Counted from the first letter of the stretch, positions 8,421 through 16,409 are shown. The stretch: DNA of 64,000 bases from Lachnospiraceae bacterium (GCA_017619615.1 JAFZRY010000010.1:97787-161786), one strand, 5' to 3'. A program made the numbers and translations. The notes: generated by a model from the sequence alone, not told the origin.

Positions 8421-8493
8421 TGGAGCATAGGGGGATCGAACCCCTGACCTCCAGATTGCGAACCTGGCGCTCTCCCAGCTGAGCTAATACCCC
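8421..8493 (-). tRNA. tRNA-Ala (anticodon CGC)
   Basis: A complete 73-base cloverleaf on the minus strand: acceptor GGGGTAT/ATGCTCC, D arm GCTC/GAGC, anticodon stem CCAGG/TCTGG with loop TTCGCAA, five-base variable loop, T arm AGGGG/CCCCT with TTCGATC loop, discriminator A. The anticodon CGC reads GCG (alanine), a codon used often in this GC-rich window. The 3' CCA is not encoded, so it must be added by the CCA enzyme. Confidence 0.95.
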
Positions 8494-8605
8494 GGGGCGC
8501 TTCTTTTTGCGGAAGCAAAATGCATTATAGCATGTTTGCGGAAAAGTGCAAGAGGAAATTTCAACTTTTTGCGGACAGGATGGGGGACGCTTTTTTGCAT
8601 TTGTC

Positions 8606-8634
8606 TTGACAAATGCGGCATTTTGCTGTATTTT
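8606..8634 (+). promoter_or_regulatory. Promoter for the small membrane protein at 8675
   Basis: A consensus TTGACA (8606-8611), 17-base spacer, then TATTTT (8629-8634), 40 bases before the start codon. Confidence 0.6.
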
Positions 8635-8674
8635 CGCAACAGAAACCAGCAATGGGTCGGAAGGAGATAGAAAA

Positions 8675-9121
8675 ATGAAAGCGAAACTTGGTATTCACAT
8701 CGGATTCTTTGCCTGCATCATCTTCCTGGTAGCGCAGTTCGGGGGGCTGATCCCCGCGACGCTGCTGGTCGGCTACGTGCTGATCTGCGAAGAGAACGAC
8801 TTCCTCAGAATGTCTGCCATCAAGGCGTTCCTGATCGTGCTCGCGGCGAGCGTGCTCAATTTCCTGATCGGGGTGATCCCGGACATTCTGTTTGAACTGT
8901 TTGACAAACTGTCCCGGATCTTCGGGGCGGATACCCCGTTCAGCAGTCTGCGGGCGGTCGCGAAGATCGAGCAGATCTTCAATTTCTTCAGCTGGCTCGT
9001 GTCCACCGGCAAAGCGATCCTGCTTCTGCTGCTGGCGTTCCTGGCATGCCAGATCAAGACGGTCAAGCTTCCGGTCATCGAGAACCTGATCGGGAAATAC
9101 GCTGAGAAAGAGAAAGAATGA
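8675..9121 (+). CDS. Small integral membrane protein of unknown function
   Basis: A 148-residue hydrophobic protein with about three membrane segments (residues 7-38, 48-72, 108-130) and a charged C-terminus. I do not recognise the family. The start at 8675 has a clear GGAAGGAG site 7 bases before it; the longer frame upstream runs through the promoter. It is a single-gene unit, with its own promoter and a strong terminator directly after. Confidence 0.65.
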   Translation: MKAKLGIHIGFFACIIFLVAQFGGLIPATLLVGYVLICEENDFLRMSAIKAFLIVLAASVLNFLIGVIPDILFELFDKLSRIFGADTPFSSLRAVAKIEQIFNFFSWLVSTGKAILLLLLAFLACQIKTVKLPVIENLIGKYAEKEKE

Positions 9122-9149
9122 TCCGTTTCCGGCAGAAGGCCGGACGCCG

Positions 9150-9187
9150 GAGCCCGGGTGCTTTTCAGTACCCGGGCCTCTTTTTTT
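9150..9187 (+). terminator. Intrinsic terminator
   Basis: Arms GCCCGGGT (9152-9159) and ACCCGGGC (9170-9177), then a run of seven T. It ends the transcript of the small membrane protein. Confidence 0.88.
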
Positions 9188-9282
9188 GTCCCGGGCGGAG
9201 CGGGAAGAAAAAAGATTTGCAAAACGCGGGCGCAGGCGGTATATTCGAAGCAGAAAACATCAATGAATCAGGCAGGTGTGTT

Positions 9283-10245
9283 ATGAATTATCTGGCGATC
9301 GATATAGGCGGGACCGCGGTGAAAGTCGGGCTGGTCTCGGAGGAAGGAAAGGTTCTGGGCAAGGCGTCGTATCCGGCGGATTTTGACGGGTACAGGACGC
9401 CGCTGCTGGAGACGGCGCTGAAAGGGGCGGCGGATTTTGTGCTGCGGCTCGCGCCGGGCGACGGGGAAGGACTGAGCGCCGTGCAGGCGGCGAAGGCGCT
9501 GGAACTCGGCGGGATCGGGATCTCGGCGACCTGCCTGATCGATACGGTGCGGGGCCGGGTGGCCGGCGCGCATTTCCCGAATTATCAGGGGGCGGAACTG
9601 AAGAAGAGTTTTGAGGAACGCTTTGGCCTGGAGACGCACGTGGTGAACGACGCCAACAGCGCGGCGCTGGCGGAGCTGTGGACCGGGAACATGAAGGGAT
9701 GCCGGGACGCGATTCTGATCACGCTGGGGACCGGGATCGGCGGCGGGATCATCGTGAACGGGGAATTGCTGAACGGCGCGCACGGGTTTGCGGGCGAGGT
9801 CGGGCACGTTTCAATCAAGAAGGACGGGCCGCTGGCGGCGTACGGGAACCGGGGCGGCTATGAGGAGTACGCGTCCACCAAGGCGCTCGTAAAGCGCGTG
9901 GAAGCGCGGCTGATCGAGGAGAACCGGGAACTGCCGGTCGAGGGGCTGAGCGGCCGCTCGGTGTTCGCACTGGTGGCGCAGGGCGACCCGCTGGTGACGC
10001 AGGTGCTGTCGGAGTGGATGGACGATATCCTGGTCGGGATCGAGAACCTGATCTATATTTTCGACCCGGAGCGGATCGTGATCGGCGGCGGCATCAGCGC
10101 GGAAGAGAAGATGCTGATCCAGCCGCTGGAGAAGAGGCTGAAGGAGCATCTGATGCCGACGTACCGGGCGGATATTCAGGTGGTGCCGGCGGTGCATCAC
10201 AATGACGCGGGGCTGATCGGCGCGGTGTATTCGTTCGTGAACTGA
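9283..10245 (+). CDS. ROK family sugar kinase (glucokinase-like), zinc cysteines missing
   Basis: A 320-residue ROK kinase that would phosphorylate glucose or a related hexose or N-acetyl sugar with ATP. The phosphate loop AIDIGGTAVKVG is at residues 5-16, the catalytic Asp is in VVNDANSAALAE, and the ROK signature LGTGIGGGIIVNGELL and EVGHVSI follow. In most ROK proteins a Cys-x-Cys-Gly-x-x-Gly-Cys zinc site comes next; here it reads AYGNRGGYEEYAS, with no cysteine. The ATG at 9283 follows AGGTG. It is a single gene, followed by the zinc-regulated region, which makes loss of the zinc site notable. Confidence 0.85.
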   Translation: MNYLAIDIGGTAVKVGLVSEEGKVLGKASYPADFDGYRTPLLETALKGAADFVLRLAPGDGEGLSAVQAAKALELGGIGISATCLIDTVRGRVAGAHFPNYQGAELKKSFEERFGLETHVVNDANSAALAELWTGNMKGCRDAILITLGTGIGGGIIVNGELLNGAHGFAGEVGHVSIKKDGPLAAYGNRGGYEEYASTKALVKRVEARLIEENRELPVEGLSGRSVFALVAQGDPLVTQVLSEWMDDILVGIENLIYIFDPERIVIGGGISAEEKMLIQPLEKRLKEHLMPTYRADIQVVPAVHHNDAGLIGAVYSFVN

Positions 10246-10292
10246 GCGGAGGACAGGCCGCAGGGCCGCTGACCATCATCATAATTATAAAA

Positions 10293-10309
10293 TTGCGAAT
10301 AATTTGCAA
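10293..10309. promoter_or_regulatory. Operator 1, candidate Zur site
   Basis: Inverted repeat TTGCGAATAATTTGCAA ending just before the -35 box of the regulator promoter. Fur-family Zur proteins bind AT-rich palindromes of this layout in front of zinc genes. Binding is inferred. Confidence 0.6.
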
Positions 10310-10314
10310 ATTTC

Positions 10315-10343
10315 TTGACAGACGCTGCAAGGCGTGATACATT
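10315..10343 (+). promoter_or_regulatory. Promoter of the Zur-like/znuACB operon
   Basis: TTGACA (10315-10320), 17-base spacer, TACATT (10338-10343). It lies between two palindromic operators, which suits repression when zinc is plentiful. Confidence 0.7.
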
Positions 10344-10347
10344 GATT

Positions 10348-10362
10348 TGCGAATTGTTCGCA
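10348..10362. promoter_or_regulatory. Operator 2, candidate Zur site
   Basis: Perfect inverted repeat TGCGAATTGTTCGCA immediately after the -10 box, over the likely transcription start. It shares TTGCGAAT with operator 1; the two copies of that core are 54 bases apart, close to five helical turns. A third lone copy of the core is at 10475-10482. Confidence 0.6.
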
Positions 10363-10382
10363 TTTTTTGATTACAATGCCAA

Positions 10383-10428
10383 AAGTACGTTTTCCGAAAC
10401 GTGCTGGCACGGGAAGGAAAACGTACTT
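10383..10428 (+). other. Leader hairpin with 13-bp perfect stem
   Basis: Arms AAGTACGTTTTCC (10383-10395) and GGAAAACGTACTT (10416-10428) pair perfectly. The hairpin lies in the untranslated leader of the zinc operon and is not followed by a T-run, so it is not a simple terminator. Function unknown. Confidence 0.6.
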
Positions 10429-10478
10429 GGGGCATGCCCTTCATGAGCAAGTAGTGGGGCAGGGGCCCCATGGATTGC

Positions 10479-10600
10479 GAATGAAGGACAGGATCGTGAG
10501 AGCTCGAAGAGCGAAACGATCCGTAATCAAAAACTGACAGCATTTCGATGAAGAGCAGGATCGTGAGAACCCGAAGAGCGGAACGATCCGTAATCAAAAG
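10479..10600 (+). repeat. Two direct 55-bp hairpin repeats in the zinc-operon leader
   Basis: Copies at 10479-10533 and about 10546-10600 are roughly 85 percent alike. Each carries GGATCGT and ACGATCC arms that pair perfectly and ends GTAATCAAAA. The reverse complement of that end, TTTTGATTAC, stands at 10365-10374, so the leader is also framed by an inverted repeat, like a small inserted element. The repeats are not protein-coding. The ribosome site AAGGAG follows at about 10615. Confidence 0.65.
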
Positions 10601-10627
10601 AAGACACATAGAAGGAAAGGAGACCCC

Positions 10628-11056
10628 ATGGCGGCTTATCTGACAAAACAGCGGCGGATCCTGCTGGCGTTTCTGGCGGACCACCCGGACGAAAGCCTGT
10701 CGGCGGCTGACATCGCCCAGGCGCTGAGCAATCAGTCCATCAGCGTCAGCGCGGTATACCGGAACCTGGCCGCGCTGGAGGATGAGGGGAAGGTCCGGCG
10801 CGTCACGCGCAGCGGCAGCCGGGAGACCCTGTATCAGTATACGGACACGGAGGACTGCCGCGAGCACCTGCACCTGCTGTGCCGGAGCTGCGGCGCCACC
10901 TATCACATGAATAAAGCGGATGCGGACGCGCTCATCGAGATGCTTGCGAAGCGGGAGCAGTTCGCGGTCGACACGGCGGAGACGGTCCTGTACGGGACCT
11001 GCGAGGCCTGCCAGATCCGGGAAAGGATGAAAGCCAGATATGAAAAGAGATCATAA
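10628..11056 (+). CDS. zur: Fur family metal regulator, probable Zur
   Basis: A 142-residue Fur-family repressor. The N-terminal winged helix includes SISVSAVYRNLAALEDEGKV (the DNA-reading region), followed by the dimer domain with HLHLLCRSCG and a later GTCEAC, giving two CxxC pairs for the structural zinc. Such proteins bind DNA when loaded with metal. Because the next three genes encode a zinc importer and the promoter carries paired palindromes, Zur is the most likely member; PerR or Fur are less likely. The next gene starts 17 bases before this one stops, so all are one operon and autoregulated. Confidence 0.85.
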   Translation: MAAYLTKQRRILLAFLADHPDESLSAADIAQALSNQSISVSAVYRNLAALEDEGKVRRVTRSGSRETLYQYTDTEDCREHLHLLCRSCGATYHMNKADADALIEMLAKREQFAVDTAETVLYGTCEACQIRERMKARYEKRS

Positions 11057-12011
11057 AAAAGGCGCGCTGCTCCCGGCGCTGGCGGTCCTGCTGCTCGCGG
11101 TATCGGCGTTCGCGCTGACGGGCTGCGGCGGCAAGAGCGGCGGGAAACTCAAGGTGGTCGCCACCATTTTCCCGCTGTACGACTGGACGGCGCAGGTGTT
11201 GGGCGACGCGGACGCGGACCTGATCCTGCTGCAGGATACGGGCGTGGACCTGCACAGTTACCAGCCCACGGCTGCGGACATGGGGCACATCGCCTCGTGC
11301 GACGTGTTCATCTACGTGGGCGGCGCATCGGACGTCTGGGTGCAGGACGCGCTGAAGAATCAGACCAATTCCGGACGCATCGCCATCGATCTGATGGACG
11401 TACTGGGCGAAGCGGCCCTGCAGGAAGAGCATAAAGAAGGCATGCAGGAAGATCACGGACACGAGGACGATGACGAGGCGGACGAGCACATCTGGCTGTC
11501 TCTGAAAAATGCCCGGCTGTGCACGGAAGCGATTCGCGACGCCCTGAAGAAGGCTGCGCCGGAGAAGGCGGATACTTTTGAGACGAACTGCGCGGCTTAT
11601 ACCGCAAAACTGGACGCCCTGCGCGCGGAATATGAAGCGGCGGCCGCATCGGCCAACACCCGGACCCTGCTGTTCGGGGACCGCTTCCCCTTCCTCTATT
11701 TGACGGAGGAACTGGGCCTTGACTATTACGCGGCCTTTTCGGGCTGTTCCGCGGACACGGAAGCCAGCTTCGACACGGTCATCTTCCTGGCCGGCAAGCT
11801 GGACGAACTGGGCCTGAAAGTCGTGCTGCAGACCGAAAACGGGGACCCCAAGCTGGCGCGCACGATCATCGAATCGTCCCAAAGCAAAAACCAGACGATC
11901 CTGACAATGGACTCCCTGCAGTCCGTGACGAAGCAGCGGGTGCAGGAGGGGGCCAGCTATCTGAAGATCATGGAAGAAAACCTCGCGGTGCTGAAGGAGG
12001 CGCTGAAATAA
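11040..12011 (+). CDS. znuA: Zinc ABC transporter, substrate-binding lipoprotein
   Basis: A 323-residue cluster A-I metal-binding protein. The signal peptide ends in the lipobox ALTGC, anchoring it outside the membrane. Metal-site blocks are DLHSYQPTAAD, DEHIWLSLKNARL and the GDRFPF segment, where the usual third His is Asp. A His/Asp/Glu-rich loop (about residues 123-150, including EDHGHEDDDEADEH) is the zinc-gathering loop seen in ZnuA and AdcA. The gene overlaps the regulator by 17 bases and the ATPase by 1 base (TAATG). Confidence 0.9.
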   Translation: MKRDHKKGALLPALAVLLLAVSAFALTGCGGKSGGKLKVVATIFPLYDWTAQVLGDADADLILLQDTGVDLHSYQPTAADMGHIASCDVFIYVGGASDVWVQDALKNQTNSGRIAIDLMDVLGEAALQEEHKEGMQEDHGHEDDDEADEHIWLSLKNARLCTEAIRDALKKAAPEKADTFETNCAAYTAKLDALRAEYEAAAASANTRTLLFGDRFPFLYLTEELGLDYYAAFSGCSADTEASFDTVIFLAGKLDELGLKVVLQTENGDPKLARTIIESSQSKNQTILTMDSLQSVTKQRVQEGASYLKIMEENLAVLKEALK

Positions 12012-12715
12012 TGGCATTGCTTGTTTGCGAAAACGCTTCCCTGGGCTACGAGGGGACGCCGATCGTCCGGGACCTGAACTTCACCGTGGAGGCCGGCGAT
12101 TACCTCTGCGTGGTGGGAGAGAACGGCTCCGGCAAATCCACGCTGATGAAGACGATCCTGGGCCTGATCCCGCCGCTCTCCGGAGCCATCCGGACCGGCG
12201 ACGGCCTGCAGCAGACGGAGATCGGCTACCTGCCCCAACAGACGCCGGTGCAGCGGGATTTCCCCGCGTCGGTGCGGGAGATCGTCCGCTCCGGCTGCCA
12301 GGGCCGCATGGGAAGGAAGCCGTTCTACGGGAAAGAAGAAAAAGAACTGGCCGAGCGGAACATCGCCCGCATGGGCCTGGAAGCGCTGGCGGACCGCTGC
12401 TACCGGGAGCTCTCCGGCGGACAGCAGCAGCGCGTGCTGCTGGCGCGGGCGCTCTGCGCGACCCGGCGGATGCTCCTGCTGGACGAGCCGGTGGCGGGCC
12501 TGGATCCGAAGGTGACAGCGGAGATGTACCGCCTGATCGAGGAACTGAATAAAAAAGACGGGATCACGGTCATCATGATCTCGCATGACCTGGACGCGGC
12601 GCTGAAGTACGCGGACAAGGTGCTGCACATCGGAAGCACCGTGTTTTTCGGGACGAAAGAGGATTATCTGAAGAGCAAGGCGCTGAGCGGACTGACGCAG
12701 GAGGTGGCGGAATGA
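12011..12715 (+). CDS. znuC: Zinc ABC transporter, ATP-binding protein
   Basis: A 234-residue ABC ATPase powering zinc import. Walker A is GENGSGKST (about residue 36), the Q-loop is in YLPQQTP, the ABC signature ELSGGQQQR, Walker B LLLDEPVAGLD, and the switch His in MISHDLDAAL. The start overlaps the last base of the binding-protein stop, and its stop overlaps the permease start (ATGA), so the subunits are translated in step. Confidence 0.93.
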   Translation: MALLVCENASLGYEGTPIVRDLNFTVEAGDYLCVVGENGSGKSTLMKTILGLIPPLSGAIRTGDGLQQTEIGYLPQQTPVQRDFPASVREIVRSGCQGRMGRKPFYGKEEKELAERNIARMGLEALADRCYRELSGGQQQRVLLARALCATRRMLLLDEPVAGLDPKVTAEMYRLIEELNKKDGITVIMISHDLDAALKYADKVLHIGSTVFFGTKEDYLKSKALSGLTQEVAE

Positions 12716-13554
12716 GCGCGCTGTGGGAAAAACTGATCGCGTCGCTGGAGTTCCCGTTCGTGCAGTACGCGCTGATCGTGGGAACGCTGGTCGCGCTGTG
12801 CTCTTCGCTGTTCGGGGTGACGCTGGTGCTGAAGCGGTTCTCGTTCATCGGGGACGGGCTCTCGCACGTGGCGTTCGGCGCTATGGCCATCGCGACGGTG
12901 CTGAAGCTGACCAATGAAATGCCGCTGGTGCTGCTGCTGACAGTGCTGTGCGCCGTGCTGCTGCTCCGCACCGGCCAGAACGCAAAGATCCGCGGCGACG
13001 CGGCCGTGGCGATGATCTCAGTCGGCGCGCTGGCGCTGGGCTATTTGCTGATGAACATCTTCCCGACGTCCGGCAACCTGTCCGGCGACGTCTGCTCCAC
13101 GCTGTTCGGCGCGTTCTCCATCCTGACGCTGTCGCCGACAGAAGTGTGGCTCAGCGTGGGCCTGTCGCTGCTGGTGGTGGGGCTGTTCGTGTTCTTTTAC
13201 CACAAGATCTTCGCGGTCACGTTCGACGAAAGTTTTGCACGCGCGACCGGGGTGAACGCGGCCGGGTACAACCTGCTGATCGCGGTGATCATCGCGGTGA
13301 TCATCGTGCTGGCAATGAACCTGGTGGGCTCACTGCTGATCTCCGCGCTGGTGATCTTCCCGGCGCTGTCCGCGATGCGCGTGTACAAGAGTTTTCTGTC
13401 CGTGACCGTGTGCGCGGCCATCGTGTCGGTGGTGTGCGCGGTGCTGGGCATGCTGGTCGCGATCGTGGCGGATACGCCGGTGGGGTCGACGATCGTGGCG
13501 GTGGATATCGCGGCGTTCCTGATTTTCGCGCTGGCAGGCAAACTGAAGAGATAG
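12712..13554 (+). CDS. znuB: Zinc ABC transporter, permease
   Basis: A 280-residue ABC-3 family permease with about eight membrane segments. The early block LFGVTLVLKRFSFIGDGLSH and the late LVGSLLISALVIFPALSAM, with its conserved Pro, are typical of ZnuB, TroC and MntB. It completes the ZnuACB importer. The gene overlaps znuC by 4 bases and is followed after 9 bases by an LD-carboxypeptidase gene that probably shares its transcript. Confidence 0.92.
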   Translation: MSALWEKLIASLEFPFVQYALIVGTLVALCSSLFGVTLVLKRFSFIGDGLSHVAFGAMAIATVLKLTNEMPLVLLLTVLCAVLLLRTGQNAKIRGDAAVAMISVGALALGYLLMNIFPTSGNLSGDVCSTLFGAFSILTLSPTEVWLSVGLSLLVVGLFVFFYHKIFAVTFDESFARATGVNAAGYNLLIAVIIAVIIVLAMNLVGSLLISALVIFPALSAMRVYKSFLSVTVCAAIVSVVCAVLGMLVAIVADTPVGSTIVAVDIAAFLIFALAGKLKR

Positions 13555-13563
13555 GCGAGGGTC

Positions 13564-14952
13564 ATGAAGAAAATGATCGTTGTGATTTGTCTGTGTCTGG
13601 GCTTGTTGCTGAGCGCGTGCAGCGGAAATTCCGGTGCGGCGACGGCGGAGATCTCTGAAGCCACGAGCGCGGATACCGCCGGGATGACGACCACGGATAC
13701 CTCTGCGGTAACCACGGCGGAGCCGGCGATCACCGCGGTAACGCTTCCCGCTGCGACAGAAACGCTCCCGGCGGATACGACGCCTGCGGCAAGCACAACT
13801 GAAACGACTCCTGCTGACGCCCCGGAAGAGACGACATTACCGACGACTACAGCAGAGCCGACAGAGATAACTGAAGAACCATCCGAAGAAACCACGGAGG
13901 CGCCTGCGGAAACGTCCGCCGCAGAAAGCACTGCGGAGACGTATACGCGGACACCGGACGGTGAGAAAGAGACCTTCAGCGAAGGCGAGGACACGCCCAT
14001 CCGCGTCACCGCCTTCACGCCCTATCGGGGCGTCCGCGCCGCCTGCTTCCCGCAAGAGGGCGACCGGGTCGCGGTCATTTCGCCCTCCACCCTGCCCACC
14101 CGGGCGGAGACGGACGCGCTCATCCGCGGCCTGCAGAGCTGGGGCTACGCCCCGATAGAAGGGCAGTACGTCTGCGCGGCAATGCGGACGTTCGAGGACT
14201 GCCGGGCCGATCTGGTCTGGGCATTGACAGATCCCTCCATCAAAGCCATTTTCTGCGTGCGCGGCGGGTACGGCGCCACGGAGGTGATGGATTCCATTCC
14301 GTTGGACATGATCCGGAACGCCGGGAAACTGATCCTCGGCTACAGCGACGTTTCCTGCTTTCACGCGGCCTGGACCGCAGCCGGCCTGCCTTCGGTCCAC
14401 GCTTCCATGAGCCGGATCTTTACGGGACTGCCCGGCGAATGCGCCTGGCTCACGCGTCAGATGCTGCACGGGCAGACGCCGGTCTATGAGTGCAGCGGCA
14501 GCGGTTATGACGTGCCGGGCACCGCCGAAGGCATCCTGATCGGCGGCAATCTGGCCACGCTGAGCGCGACGCTGGAGACGGAGTATGACTGCACGGCGCT
14601 GCAGCAGCCGTACGTCCTGTTCATCGAGGAAGTGGAAGAGGATCTGGAACATATCCACCGGTTCCTGACCATGCTGAAGCACCGGGGCGTACTGGATAAT
14701 GCGGCGGGGATCATCTTCGGCGAGTGGATCGATATCCCGCTGGAGAGCGAAACGACCGACGGTTCATCCCGCGGCGGCGCATATCAGGGCGTGGCGGACA
14801 TGATCCGCCGGGCATTCTTTCCGGATTCCGATATCCCGATTGCGTTCGGCTTCCCGGCCGGGCACGGCGACGTGAATTACCCGCTGCTGATGGGAGAGAA
14901 GGTCAGACTGCAGATAGGAGAGGACGGGTTCACGCTGGAGTGGACAGACTGA
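13564..14952 (+). CDS. Lipoprotein LD-carboxypeptidase (S66 family) with Thr-rich spacer
   Basis: A 462-residue serine peptidase of the LdcA/MccF family, which removes D-Ala from tetrapeptides in recycled peptidoglycan or cleaves related amide bonds. The lipobox LLSAC places it on the outer membrane face. Residues 25-130 are a Thr/Ala/Glu/Pro linker; the catalytic domain follows. The RGGYGA block precedes the nucleophile Ser261 in GYSDVS; the Glu is in FIEEVEEDLEH and the His is His434 in AGHGDVNYP, so the Ser-Glu-His triad is intact. LdcA is normally cytosolic; this anchored form would act outside. It lies 9 bases after znuB, suggesting a shared transcript. Confidence 0.88.
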   Translation: MKKMIVVICLCLGLLLSACSGNSGAATAEISEATSADTAGMTTTDTSAVTTAEPAITAVTLPAATETLPADTTPAASTTETTPADAPEETTLPTTTAEPTEITEEPSEETTEAPAETSAAESTAETYTRTPDGEKETFSEGEDTPIRVTAFTPYRGVRAACFPQEGDRVAVISPSTLPTRAETDALIRGLQSWGYAPIEGQYVCAAMRTFEDCRADLVWALTDPSIKAIFCVRGGYGATEVMDSIPLDMIRNAGKLILGYSDVSCFHAAWTAAGLPSVHASMSRIFTGLPGECAWLTRQMLHGQTPVYECSGSGYDVPGTAEGILIGGNLATLSATLETEYDCTALQQPYVLFIEEVEEDLEHIHRFLTMLKHRGVLDNAAGIIFGEWIDIPLESETTDGSSRGGAYQGVADMIRRAFFPDSDIPIAFGFPAGHGDVNYPLLMGEKVRLQIGEDGFTLEWTD

Positions 14953-14992
14953 AAAGCGGAAAGATGACAAAAGAACCGTCCCTCTGTCATCA

Positions 14993-15025
14993 AAAAAGGA
15001 CGAACCGGTGCGGTCCGTCCTTTTT
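14993..15025. terminator. Bidirectional terminator
   Basis: Arms AAAAAGGACG (14993-15002) and CGTCCTTTTT (15016-15025) give a stem flanked by A and T runs. It serves both the S66 peptidase gene and the converging folA. Confidence 0.8.
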
Positions 15026-15049
15026 GATTGCTGTTTTCTGCGGGGTTGT

Positions 15050-15538
15050 TTACGGCTCCCACTCCGTGAACCGGTACGTCAGCCCGTTTTCCTCCTGCAC
15101 CTCGGAACTGCTTGTTTCATGCCAGCCGGCAGCTTCCAGGTCCGGGAAGTAGACGGAGGGGACGATCTCCGGCTCCTGGTCCACGCGGGTCAGCAGGCAG
15201 CTGTCGCAGTAGGGGAGCAGGAGGCGGTAGATCTCGCCGCCGCCGATGACGAAGGGGTCGGTCTCGCCCAGTGCGGCCAGCAGCTCCAGCAGTTCGCGGA
15301 CGCTGTGGCACACGTAGACGCCGCGCTTCTGATAGCGCCGGTCCCGGGTCAGGACGATGTTCCGCCGCTTCGGCAGCGGCTTCCCGCCGGGCAGGGATTC
15401 CAGCGTTTTGCGCCCCATGATGACCGCGTGGCCGGCGGTCTGCTTCCGGAAATATTTCAAATCGCCGGGGAGATGGTACAGCATCCCGCTGCCGTCCCCG
15501 ATGCCCCAGTCCGGGGCAACTGCCGCGATCGCTTTCAT
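15050..15538 (-). CDS. folA: Dihydrofolate reductase
   Basis: A 162-residue DHFR that reduces dihydrofolate with NADPH. It opens MKAIAAVAPDWGIGDGSGML, followed by HLPGDLKYFRKQT (substrate-binding helix), VIMGRKTLESLPG, and FVIGGGEIYRLLLPYCDSC, all standard. It follows the thymidylate synthase gene by 13 bases in one operon, the usual pairing since thyA makes dihydrofolate. Confidence 0.95.
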   Translation of the reverse strand: MKAIAAVAPDWGIGDGSGMLYHLPGDLKYFRKQTAGHAVIMGRKTLESLPGGKPLPKRRNIVLTRDRRYQKRGVYVCHSVRELLELLAALGETDPFVIGGGEIYRLLLPYCDSCLLTRVDQEPEIVPSVYFPDLEAAGWHETSSSEVQEENGLTYRFTEWEP

Positions 15539-15551
15539 GAAAGGCCTCCGC

Positions 15552-16382
15552 TCAGATCGCCACCGGGATCGGGAACGGGAACTTGTGGAACTGGTAATCC
15601 TCCACGTGCACGCTGTCCACGGTGAAGTCGTAGAAGTTCTTCACGTCCGGATCCAGCCAGACCTTCGGGGCCGGGAAGGGTTCCTGCTCCAGCAGGTATT
15701 TCACGCCTTCCACGTGGCGGTCGTAGATGTGCGCGTCCGCGATGACGTGCATCAGCGTGCCGGGCTTGAAGCCGGAGACCTGCGCCATCATCATGAGCAG
15801 CATGCTGTACTGGCAGACATTCCAGCTGTTGGCGGTGAGCATGTCGTTGGAGCGCTGGTTCAGGATGGCGTTCAGGGTGTCTCCGGACACATTGAAGGTC
15901 ATGGAGTAGGCGCAGGGGTACAGCGCCATTTCCGACAGGTCGTGGTGGTTGTACAGGTTGGTGATGATGCGGCGGCTGGCCGGGTTGTGCTTGAGGTCGT
16001 ACAGCACGCGGTCCACCTGGTCGAACAGGCCTTCTTTGTATTTGTGCTTCACGCTCAGCTGGTAGCCGTAGGCCTTGCCGATGGTGCCGTTTTCGTCGGC
16101 CCAGGCGTCCCAGACGTGGGATTTCAGTTCGTGCACGTCGTTGGATTTCTTCTGCCAGATCCACAGCAGTTCGTCCGTCGCGTTTTTGATGGCGGTGCGG
16201 CGGATGGTCTGCAGCGGGAATTCCTTCTGCAGGTCGTAGCGGTTCACGATGCCGAAGCATTTTACGGTGTGGGCGGGCGTCCCGTCTTCCCAGCGGGGCC
16301 GGACTTCCTGGTCCGTGTCCCACACGCCTTCGGTTAAGATCTGACGGCAATTTGCCTTGAATACTTCATCTGCGTAGCTCAT
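15552..16382 (-). CDS. thyA: Thymidylate synthase
   Basis: A 276-residue ThyA that methylates dUMP using methylene-tetrahydrofolate. Visible blocks are SRRIITNLYNHHDLSEMALY, the active-site Cys in LYPCAYSMTF (Ala where many enzymes have His after Cys), and the dUMP-binding NQRSNDMLTANSWNV. The ATG at 16382 has a GGGAGG site. Its promoter faces that of the AEC transporter. It is co-transcribed with folA. Confidence 0.93.
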   Translation of the reverse strand: MSYADEVFKANCRQILTEGVWDTDQEVRPRWEDGTPAHTVKCFGIVNRYDLQKEFPLQTIRRTAIKNATDELLWIWQKKSNDVHELKSHVWDAWADENGTIGKAYGYQLSVKHKYKEGLFDQVDRVLYDLKHNPASRRIITNLYNHHDLSEMALYPCAYSMTFNVSGDTLNAILNQRSNDMLTANSWNVCQYSMLLMMMAQVSGFKPGTLMHVIADAHIYDRHVEGVKYLLEQEPFPAPKVWLDPDVKNFYDFTVDSVHVEDYQFHKFPFPIPVAI

Positions 16383-16409
16383 AAGTGCCTCCCGGTTCTT
16401 ACTGGCTCT

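Noticed and set aside
10479-10600. CRISPR-like repeat array
   Set aside because: Only two copies, not regularly spaced units with unique spacers, and no cas genes nearby.
10628-11056. Fur or PerR instead of Zur
   Set aside because: The operon encodes a His-rich zinc-binding protein and an ABC-3 permease, so Zur fits best, although the metal is not proved.
14952-15052. Possible small gene between the S66 peptidase and folA
   Set aside because: Only a bidirectional terminator fits here; the open frames are shadows.
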